Positions 1 to 4,887 of a stretch of DNA of 5,674 bases are shown piece after piece (position 1 is the stretch's first letter; the number at the start of each line of letters is the position of its first letter). The position numbers and the translations under genes were made by a program. Source of the DNA: Candidatus Nealsonbacteria bacterium CG11_big_fil_rev_8_21_14_0_20_37_68 (GTDB lineage Bacteria; Patescibacteriota; Minisyncoccia; Minisyncoccales; GCA-002782225); the NCBI GenBank assembly GCA_002787295.1, contig PCWJ01000035.1:24877-30550 (forward strand). The letters run 5' to 3'. The notes beneath the pieces were generated by a model. That model had not been told where the DNA came from. It made no database searches and saw nothing but the letters and a program-made list of their open reading frames with translations.

Positions 1-1
1 A

Positions 2-62
2 CTTCGGGGCACGGTGCGGGACTAATCCCGAACCGTGTCGCCGAAGGCGACTCTGGTTCGGG
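2..62. repeat. GC-rich overlapping palindromes upstream of the first gene
   Basis: Two imperfect hairpins share sequence here. The stronger spans 27-62: CCCGAACC (27-34) pairs perfectly with GGTTCGGG (55-62), and GTCGCC (37-42) pairs perfectly with GGCGAC (46-51) around a GAA loop. The other spans 2-46: CTTCGG with CCGAAG, CACGGT with ACCGTG, and CGGGA with TCCCG around a CTAA loop. They cannot form together because they share 27-46. No T-tract follows, so this is not a typical intrinsic terminator. The GC content is far above that of the flanking DNA, matching the palindromic inserts seen elsewhere in the window. It ends two bases before the putative -35 box of the trxB-like gene. The pairing is read directly from the sequence; whether it is a mobile palindrome, a regulatory structure or part of an upstream gene is open. 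Confidence 0.7.
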
Positions 63-64
63 GC

Positions 65-92
65 TTGATTCGCTAATGCATAGATATATAAT
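65..92 (+). promoter_or_regulatory. sigma70-type promoter of the trxB-eno-apgM-dsb unit
   Basis: A -35-like TTGATT (65-70) is separated by 16 bp from a perfect TATAAT -10 box (87-92). Transcription would start near 98-100, leaving only about 12 nt before the ATG at 112. This is the clearest promoter-like sequence in the window. It precedes four co-directional genes that end at the strong terminator at 4692-4721. Confidence 0.6.
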
Positions 93-111
93 CTTGAATT
101 AAAAAAAGGAT

Positions 112-1038
112 ATGGAGAAAATCTATGATTTAATCATAATTGGTGGGGGACCGGCGGGGATTACTGCCGGAATTTACGCCGCCCGCCAAAGTTTAAATAC
201 TTTGTTGATTACCAAAGGATTCGGTGGACAAGTGGCCAGAAAAGCAGTGAATATTGAAAACTATCCGGGATTTACAAAAATTTCCGGATTGGACCTTATT
301 CAAAAATTTGAGAATCATTTGAAGGAATTCAAGGTCGGAATTAAAAATGATTCGGTGGTCAAAATTCAAAAAGTTGGCCAATTTTTTTTAGTAAATACAG
401 CGAGCAAAAGCCGGATTAAGACCAAAGCGGTGATTATTGCTTCCGGAGCCGATCCCCGTCCCCTTGAGGTCTCCGGAGAAAAAGAATTTATAGGGAAAGG
501 TTTAAGTTACTGTGTTCAATGCGACGGCCCCTTATTTGAAGGAAAGACGGTGGTGGTAATTGGTGGTGGAAATGCTGGTTTTGAAGCAACTATTGCTTTA
601 AGTAATTGGGTAAAGAAAATTTATATTTTAGAATATGGCCCAAAAGTTGGAGCAGATGAGATTAATCAGGAGAGGGTTAAAAAGACAAAAAAAGCAAAAA
701 TTATTACTTCAGTTTTCTTAAAAGAAATTAAGGGCAATCAGTTTTTAAACTCAATAGTTTATCAAGATAAGAAAACTAAAAAAGAAAAAACCTTAAAAGT
801 AGAAGGTGTTTTTGTTGAAATTGGTTCCCAGCCCGCAACATCATTTGTAAAAGGACTAGTTGATTTTAATGAAAGGGATGAAATAAAAGTTGATTTTGAA
901 ACCTTTCAAACGAAAACCCCCGGTCTTTTTGCAGCTGGAGATTGTAATGTTGGCAGCTATAAACAAATTGTAACTGCCTGTGGCGAAGGAGCAAAAGCGG
1001 CTTTAGCCGCTTACGAATACTTACAAAAATTAAAATGA
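112..1038 (+). CDS. trxB: AhpF-type thioredoxin reductase-like flavoprotein
   Basis: A cytosolic FAD-dependent NAD(P)H:disulfide reductase of 308 residues, the usual length for low-Mr thioredoxin reductases. The FAD-binding GGGPAG is at residues 11-16. The redox-active CVQC (134-137) in YCVQCDGPLFEGK is followed by the second dinucleotide site GGGNAG (151-156). The C-terminal FAD motif GLFAAGDC is at 271-278 and YKQIVTACGEGAKAA at 283-297. After the NAD(P) glycine motif the chain reads LEYGPKVGADE (173-183) instead of the HRRxxxR that binds the NADPH phosphate in E. coli TrxB. This stretch, CDGPLF and the C-terminus resemble the C-terminal half of AhpF, an NADH enzyme, so NADH preference is inferred. 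AhpF's N-terminal dithiol domain is absent and no ahpC is in view. The only purine-rich stretch (AAAGGA) lies one base before the ATG. The stop overlaps the eno start as ATGA. Classical TrxB is the alternative role. Confidence 0.93.
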   Translation: MEKIYDLIIIGGGPAGITAGIYAARQSLNTLLITKGFGGQVARKAVNIENYPGFTKISGLDLIQKFENHLKEFKVGIKNDSVVKIQKVGQFFLVNTASKSRIKTKAVIIASGADPRPLEVSGEKEFIGKGLSYCVQCDGPLFEGKTVVVIGGGNAGFEATIALSNWVKKIYILEYGPKVGADEINQERVKKTKKAKIITSVFLKEIKGNQFLNSIVYQDKKTKKEKTLKVEGVFVEIGSQPATSFVKGLVDFNERDEIKVDFETFQTKTPGLFAAGDCNVGSYKQIVTACGEGAKAALAAYEYLQKLK

Positions 1039-2291
1039 AAAACTCAAAAATTAAATCTATTAAAGCAAGAGAGATTTTAGACTCGAGGGGGAACCCAACG
1101 GTTGAAGTTGATTTGGTGACTGGCCAAGGATTGTTTAGATCTCAGGTTCCTTCTGGCGCCTCTAAAGGGAAATACGAAGCGGTGGAATTGAGAGACGCAG
1201 GTCAGAGATACCACGGAAAAGGAGTGCAAATTGCCGTAAGAAACATTAACAAAATTATTCAACCGAAACTTAAAGGAAAAGATGCGATTAATCAAAAAGA
1301 AATAGATGACTTGATGATTGAGATGGACGGAACAAAGAATAAATCTAAATTTGGAGCAAATGCAATGGTTGGAGTTTCTCAGGCTTGTTGCCGAGCCGGG
1401 GCAGCCGCAAAAAACATTCCTTTATATCGGCACATCGCCCAACTCTACGAGAACGTTTCTCGTAGTATTAAATTGCCAATACCTTGTTTTAATATTGTTA
1501 ACGGTGGAGCTCATGCCGGAAATGAATTGGATATTCAGGAATTTATGATTGTGTCCCAGCTTAAAAGTTTTAGAGAAGCTCTGCAAATAGCTTCCGAGAT
1601 TTACCACGAGCTAAAGAATATTATTAAGGAAAAATATATTGATTTAGCAATTAATGTTGGAGACGAGGGAGGGTTTGCCCCGCCGGTGAGAGTACCAGAA
1701 GAAGCTTTAGATTTAATTTTAAAAGCTGCAGAAAATCTTGGGTATAATAAAGATCTCAAAATTATTTTAGATGTGGCTGCTTCCCAATTTTATCTAAATG
1801 GGAAATACAAAATGAAAATAGGAATTTTTACCCGAGAAGGTTTACTTAGATATTATAAAGGACTAATTGAAAAATATCCGATTTTAGGGTTAGAAGATCC
1901 ATTTGCCGAGCAGGATTGGGAAGCTTGGAAAATTGCAAATTGCAAATTGAAAATTGAAAATTTATTAATTATTGGAGATGATTTGACGGTGACAAATCCA
2001 AAGAGAATTAAGTTGGCGGAGGAGAAAAAAGCTTGTAATGCCATAATTTTGAAGCCAAATCAAATTGGGACAATTACTGAGGCAATTGAGGCAGCAAAAC
2101 TTGCCAAGGGTTTTGGCTGGAAGATAATGGTTTCTCATAGGTCCGGAGACACTTGCGATGATTTTATTTCTGATTTGGCAGTAGGGATTGGAGCCGACTT
2201 TATAAAAGCCGGGGCGCCGGCAAGGGGGGAAAGGGTGGCAAAGTATAATAGATTGTTGAGGATTGAAGAAGAATTGCACTCTGGAAGCTAA
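1035..2291 (+). CDS. eno: enolase (phosphopyruvate hydratase)
   Basis: Converts 2-phosphoglycerate to phosphoenolpyruvate in the cytosol, one step after the mutase encoded next door. The 418 residues cover the whole family, slightly shorter than the usual ~430. The N-terminal domain begins AREILDSRGNPTVEVD (11-26) with the mobile loop PSGASKGKYEAVELRD (39-54). GGAHAGNELDIQEFMI (157-172) supplies the active-site His160, and GDEGGFAP (209-216) supplies Glu211. Mg ligands are Asp246 (ILDVAAS), Glu287 (LEDPF) and Asp315 (GDDLTVTN). Catalytic Lys340 lies in ILKPNQIGT, the SHRSGDT loop is at 367-373, and Lys391 in KAGAPARGERVAKYN. All key residues are present, so it should be active. The start overlaps the upstream stop by 4 nt (ATGA), suggesting translational coupling; no Shine-Dalgarno is visible. 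Two surface segments are encoded by repeated DNA, at 1445-1465 and 1931-1958. Confidence 0.98.
   Translation: MKNSKIKSIKAREILDSRGNPTVEVDLVTGQGLFRSQVPSGASKGKYEAVELRDAGQRYHGKGVQIAVRNINKIIQPKLKGKDAINQKEIDDLMIEMDGTKNKSKFGANAMVGVSQACCRAGAAAKNIPLYRHIAQLYENVSRSIKLPIPCFNIVNGGAHAGNELDIQEFMIVSQLKSFREALQIASEIYHELKNIIKEKYIDLAINVGDEGGFAPPVRVPEEALDLILKAAENLGYNKDLKIILDVAASQFYLNGKYKMKIGIFTREGLLRYYKGLIEKYPILGLEDPFAEQDWEAWKIANCKLKIENLLIIGDDLTVTNPKRIKLAEEKKACNAIILKPNQIGTITEAIEAAKLAKGFGWKIMVSHRSGDTCDDFISDLAVGIGADFIKAGAPARGERVAKYNRLLRIEEELHSGS
1445..1465. repeat. perfect 9-bp hairpin inside eno
   Basis: CTACGAGAA (1445-1453) and TTCTCGTAG (1457-1465) are perfect inverted copies around a 3-nt CGT loop. They encode the LYENVSRS stretch (about residues 137-144), just before LPIPCFNIVNGG, where enolases vary in sequence. 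Compared from memory with E. coli enolase, segment length is unchanged, so it may be a replaced loop and not added sequence. Confidence 0.75.
1931..1958 (+). repeat. 7-bp tandem repeat inside eno
   Basis: Four contiguous 7-mers read AATTGCA, AATTGCA, AATTGAA, AATTGAA, and a fifth partial copy (AATTT) begins at 1959. They encode the lysine/asparagine-rich KIANCKLKIENL (residues 299-310), between the conserved LEDPF and GDDLTVTN motifs. The frame is intact, and the linker is about the same length as in E. coli enolase by my recollection. Confidence 0.75.
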
Positions 2292-2332
2292 TTTTTGGAT
2301 TATCGCTCGCTTATTTACTAATTCGTAAGGTT

Positions 2333-3694
2333 ATGAAGATTCTCTTAATCGTTATCGATGGCCTTGGTGATCGACCAATTCCGGAGCTCGGCAATAAAAC
2401 GCCTTTGGAGGCAGCCAAAACTCCGAATCTGGATTGGCTGGCAAAAAATGGAATTTGCGGTGAAATTCGGCCCTTTCAATTTTCTTGGCAAGAATATCCT
2501 GCCTCCGATACCACTCATTTAGCCCTCCTTGGCTATGACCCAAAAATTTATTATTTAGGTCGGGGACCTTATGAGGCAGCTGGTATAGGAATTAAATTAA
2601 AAGAAGGAGATATTGCTTTGCGGGCAAATTTCGCTACGATAAATGAAAATTTAAATATTATTAATAGAAGAGCGGGAAGAATTGAAAAAACTCAACCCTT
2701 AATTAAAGCCATAAATGGAATTGAAATTGAGGGACTCCGACCCTCCCGAGGACGGGGCGTTTCGCTTCGCGAAAGCGCCTCGCGTCCCGACCACCATCCC
2801 GCAAGCGGGCCCCTCGTAAAATTTATTTTAAGAAAATCTTACGGCCATAGAGCCGTATTGGTATTACGAGGTCTAAAACCCGACGTTAGACCGTCAGAAA
2901 AAATTTCAGACAACGACCCAAAATTTGCAGAGGTCCGACCCCTGCAAATTAAACCTTTGGATAGATCTAAAGAGGCAAAATTTACCGCTATGGTTTTAAA
3001 TGAATTTTTAAAGAAAGCTTATCTTGTTTTAAAAAATCATCCTTTAAATAAAAAAAGAGAAAAAGTAGGATTACTTCCAGCCAATTATCTTTTAGTAAGG
3101 GGAGCAGGGAAAATGAGAAAAACCCCATCTTTTAAAGAAAGATATAACCTTCGAGCTGGCTGCATTGCCGGCGGTGGGCTGTATAAGGGAATCGGAAAAA
3201 TTTTAGGAATGGATGAAATTTTAGTGAAAGGAGCTACCGGTTTTCCCACAACTAATCTTAAGGGAAAATTTATCGCTGCGAAAAAAAATTTAAAAAAGTA
3301 CGATTTTATATTCTTGCACATTAAGGCCGCCGATAATTTAGCCGAAGATGGTAATTTTTTAGGAAAAAAAGAATTTATCGAAAGGATTGACAGAAGTATA
3401 AAACCGGTGTTATCATTAAAAGGTGTTCGGGTTGTGATTACGGCTGACCATTCGACTTCGTGTATTTTAAAAAAACACTGCAAAGACCCAGTTCCGGTTT
3501 TAATTAAAAATTTCCCCACATTTGGTAGTAGAAAAGGTCGAAGGCAGGTTCACCCCGTTAAATCCCACAAAGCGGGAATTCCGCCTTCTGCGGAATTATT
3601 TAACGGGGTAAAACAATTTTCAGAAAGAACCTGTAAAAAAGGAAAACTGGGTAAATTTAGCCAATTAAACTTAATGTCGAAAATTCTATGCTAA
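2333..3694 (+). CDS. apgM: 2,3-bisphosphoglycerate-independent phosphoglycerate mutase, archaeal type
   Basis: Interconverts 3- and 2-phosphoglycerate in the cytosol, the step before enolase. It belongs to the alkaline-phosphatase-superfamily ApgM group. The N-terminus has VIDGLGDRP with metal ligand Asp9. The nucleophile is probably Ser58 in PASDTTHLALLGYDP, followed by GRGPYEAAGIG (77-87). GHRAVLVLRG is at 171-180, LLVRGAG at 253-259, and the metal-site cluster HIKAADNLAEDG (329-340) and TADHSTSCILKKH (370-382) precedes DPVPVL. The family usually has His four residues after the metal Asp (DxxxH); here that position is Glu338. At 453 residues it exceeds the usual ~390-415. The extra length falls at residues ~135-160 and ~397-425, both encoded by palindromic DNA, with smaller palindromes at 2870-2892 and 2922-2950. 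The frame stays open, so a working enzyme with added loops is likely. It begins 41 nt after eno; TAAGG lies only two bases before the ATG. Its end overlaps the next gene by 7 nt. Confidence 0.93.
   Translation: MKILLIVIDGLGDRPIPELGNKTPLEAAKTPNLDWLAKNGICGEIRPFQFSWQEYPASDTTHLALLGYDPKIYYLGRGPYEAAGIGIKLKEGDIALRANFATINENLNIINRRAGRIEKTQPLIKAINGIEIEGLRPSRGRGVSLRESASRPDHHPASGPLVKFILRKSYGHRAVLVLRGLKPDVRPSEKISDNDPKFAEVRPLQIKPLDRSKEAKFTAMVLNEFLKKAYLVLKNHPLNKKREKVGLLPANYLLVRGAGKMRKTPSFKERYNLRAGCIAGGGLYKGIGKILGMDEILVKGATGFPTTNLKGKFIAAKKNLKKYDFIFLHIKAADNLAEDGNFLGKKEFIERIDRSIKPVLSLKGVRVVITADHSTSCILKKHCKDPVPVLIKNFPTFGSRKGRRQVHPVKSHKAGIPPSAELFNGVKQFSERTCKKGKLGKFSQLNLMSKILC
2729..2809. repeat. GC-rich composite palindrome inserted in apgM
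   Basis: Three hairpins sit side by side. GAGGG (2729-2733) pairs with CCCTC (2741-2745). GGCGTTTCGC (2756-2765) pairs with GCGAAAGCGCC (2769-2779) with one bulged base around a TTC loop. CCCGC (2798-2802) pairs with GCGGG (2805-2809) around AA. The GC content is sharply above the AT-rich gene around it. It encodes an Arg/Ser/Pro-rich stretch (roughly residues 135-160) between EIEG and KFILRKSYGHRAVLVLRG, where I know of no family motif. The frame is retained, so it reads as an in-frame insertion of about 25 codons. Confidence 0.75.
2870..2892. repeat. 7-bp inverted repeat in apgM
   Basis: GGTCTAA (2870-2876) and TTAGACC (2886-2892) are perfect inverted copies around a 9-nt loop containing CCCGACG. 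They encode part of RGLKPDVRPS, right after the conserved VLRG. A second candidate hairpin, TACGGC/GCCGTA at 2840-2857, lies just upstream but encodes the conserved YGHRAV and may be chance. Confidence 0.55.
2922..2950. repeat. 13-bp near-perfect palindrome in apgM
   Basis: AATTTGCAGAGGT (2922-2934) and ACCCCTGCAAATT (2938-2950) pair at 12 of 13 positions around a CCG loop. The segment encodes KFAEVRPLQIKP, following the conserved DNDP. Its centre shares TCCGACCC with the hairpin at 2729-2745, suggesting both come from one repeat family. Confidence 0.7.
3552..3609. repeat. nested palindromic element near the end of apgM
   Basis: The outer arms ACCCCGTTAAAT (3552-3563) and ATTTAACGGGGT (3598-3609) are perfect 12-bp inverted repeats. 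Inside, AATTCCGC (3577-3584) and GCGGAATT (3590-3597) form a perfect 8-bp hairpin with a CTTCT loop, and CCC/GGG (3564-3566 with 3574-3576) adds a small third stem. The product gains roughly HPVKSHKAGIPPSAELFNG (407-425) between the conserved DPVPVL and QFSERTC, a linker that is about 20-25 residues shorter in typical ApgM proteins by my recollection. The perfect nested symmetry in a protein-coding gene makes a discrete inserted element the best explanation. Confidence 0.85.
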
Positions 3695-4665
3695 ATAAAA
3701 ACTTATTGCCGATTTCTATTGTTATTGCTGCAGCAATTATTGGTGGAGTTTTGGTTTACACTAATCAGGGTTGTGTTCCTCAAGAAAAACTTGCAGGCAT
3801 CTTGAATTCCCAGGAGATTGCTCAAAAAGCTATAGATTTTATAAACCAAAATAATATGGCTGGCGAAAACCAAACTGCCTCCTTGGGGGAGGTTTTTGAC
3901 GAGAGCGGATTATATAAATTTAAAGTCAAAATTGGAGAAAATGAGTTTGATTCTTATGTAACCAAAGATGGAAAACTTCTATTTCCTCAAGCAGGTGTTG
4001 ATTTGGAAAAAGAACCTATTGCAAAAAAAGAAAATAAACCCCTGGAAGTCCCAAAGACAGATACTCCTGATGTTAAATTGTTTGTAATGAGTTATTGTCC
4101 CTATGGTTTGCAGGCCCAAAAAGGGTTTTTACCGGTTTATAATCTATTAAAAGATAAAGCAAAAATGGGGGTTTATTTTGTGGATTATATAATGCACGAG
4201 AAAAAGGAGATTGATGAGAATTTAAGGCAATACTGTATTCAAAAAGAGGAAAAAGCTAAATACTTTGACTATTTGAGCTGTTTTGTAAAAAAGGGAAAAT
4301 CAGAAGAATGTTTAACTCAGGCAAAGATAGACAAAGATAAGCTTACTTCCTGTGTTTCGGCAACCGATAAGCAGTATCAAATTACCGAAAAATACAACGA
4401 TAAAAACACCTGGTTAAATGGTAATTTCCCGAAATTCGATGTCCAGGCTGACCTTAATGAAAAATATGGAGTAAGGGGGTCGCCAACTTTTGTTATCAAC
4501 GATACGGTCGTCGAGATAAGCAGATCTTCAGAAAAAATTAAGGAGGCCGTCTGCAATGCTTTTAATTCCCCGCCCGAGGAGTGTTCCCAAATTCTTTCCG
4601 AAGAAACCCCTTTAGCGGGTTTTGGCGAGGGAACGGGCGCTTCCGACAGTGGTGGTTGTGAGTAG
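3688..4665 (+). CDS. membrane-anchored DsbA/GILT-like thiol-disulfide oxidoreductase
   Basis: A 325-residue exported protein with a thioredoxin-fold domain. A short basic N-terminus leads into one hydrophobic segment (about residues 7-24). No convincing lipobox precedes Cys29 (NQGC), so a membrane anchor with the body outside is inferred. Residues ~41-104 form a small domain (SLGEVFDESGLYKFKVKI, YVTKDGKLLFP) of the kind preceding DsbA-like domains in CPR proteins. Residues ~128-290 are the thioredoxin-like part: VMSYCPYGLQ (133-142) holds the active-site Cys137, and RGSPTFVIN (263-271) holds the cis-Pro266 loop. The active site is CPYG, not CxxC. There are nine cysteines; C183, C198, C208 and C222 follow H170 and N178 in a pattern like the eukaryotic thiol reductase GILT. 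The tail is Gly/Ser-rich and ends GGCE. The start overlaps the apgM stop by 7 nt (ATGCTAA), so translation is probably coupled. Its substrates are unknown. Confidence 0.85.
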   Translation: MLNKNLLPISIVIAAAIIGGVLVYTNQGCVPQEKLAGILNSQEIAQKAIDFINQNNMAGENQTASLGEVFDESGLYKFKVKIGENEFDSYVTKDGKLLFPQAGVDLEKEPIAKKENKPLEVPKTDTPDVKLFVMSYCPYGLQAQKGFLPVYNLLKDKAKMGVYFVDYIMHEKKEIDENLRQYCIQKEEKAKYFDYLSCFVKKGKSEECLTQAKIDKDKLTSCVSATDKQYQITEKYNDKNTWLNGNFPKFDVQADLNEKYGVRGSPTFVINDTVVEISRSSEKIKEAVCNAFNSPPEECSQILSEETPLAGFGEGTGASDSGGCE

Positions 4666-4691
4666 TAGGGAAAAATAACTTATGCAGAAAC

Positions 4692-4721
4692 AAAAAAGGT
4701 GGGGATATTCCCACCTTTTTT
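4692..4721 (+). terminator. intrinsic terminator after the dsb-like gene
   Basis: AAAAAAGGTGGG (4692-4703) pairs perfectly with CCCACCTTTTTT (4710-4721) around a 6-nt loop, giving a 12-bp stem whose 3' side is a run of six T. It starts 26 nt after the dsb-like stop codon and probably ends the unit beginning at the promoter at 65-92. The A-run on the 5' side means it could also work on the minus strand. Confidence 0.93.
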
Positions 4722-4795
4722 GTTCTAAAAAAATTTGATATCATTAAATTACGAGAATGTTGAACAATTATTTTTTAGCGTAATTTCAGTGTATA

Positions 4796-4867
4796 GTTCA
4801 GCGTGGTTCAGCGATAAAACCATGCTAACGCTGAACAACGCCGATAGCTACGCCGAACAACGCTGAA
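4796..4867. repeat. GTTCAGCG inverted/direct repeat cluster
   Basis: GTTCAGCG occurs at 4796-4803 and 4806-4813 on a 10-bp period. Its inverse CGCTGAAC occurs at 4829-4836, a variant CGCCGAAC at 4851-4858, and CGCTGAA at 4861-4867. Alternative folds are possible: 4806-4813 with 4829-4836 nested inside 4797-4803 with 4861-4867, or 4796-4803 with 4829-4836 continued by TGGTT/AACCA. AAATTACG (4746-4753) and CGTAATTT (4779-4786) form a further inverted repeat just upstream. The gene-free stretch from 4722 to 4887 holds only these repeats. No DnaA-box-like sequence was seen. The role is unknown: a dispersed palindromic repeat, a protein-binding array or a structured RNA are all possible. Confidence 0.7.
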
Positions 4868-4887
4868 TTATTCGACAGTCTAATTAT

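Noticed and set aside
1..75. tRNA-like look of the hairpins and the GGTTCGGGG stretch
   Set aside because: No acceptor, D-arm, anticodon and T-arm combination fits; the GGTTCG is explained by the 27-62 palindrome.
1..102. Frame open from base 1 to a TAA at 100-102, possibly the C-terminal tail of an upstream gene
   Set aside because: The 33 codons are mostly the GC-rich palindromes, they overlap the promoter, and the translation shows no motif I recognise; the start lies outside the window.
1965..2279. 104-codon minus-strand open frame within eno
   Set aside because: It is the reverse of the conserved catalytic region of enolase, with no initiation signal or family resemblance.
2292..2332. 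Possible separate promoter for apgM in the 41-nt gap (TTGGAT and TACTAA)
   Set aside because: Poor -10 match and only 15 bp spacing; the gap is short enough for co-transcription with eno.
3085..3519. 144-codon minus-strand open frame within apgM
   Set aside because: It lies wholly opposite conserved ApgM motifs (GAG, DHST, DPVP) and its translation has no recognisable domain.
4681..4755. Short plus-strand ORF starting ATGCAGAAA after the dsb-like gene
   Set aside because: It runs straight through the intrinsic terminator and has no ribosome-binding site or homology signal.
4746..4867. CRISPR-like array
   Set aside because: The units are 7-8 bp, in both orientations, with irregular short gaps and no spacer-sized unique sequences; no cas genes are present.
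4730..4887. Possible replication origin in the repeat-rich gap
   Set aside because: No DnaA-box-like TTATCCACA and no dnaA, dnaN or partition gene nearby; an AT-rich stretch alone is not informative in this genome.
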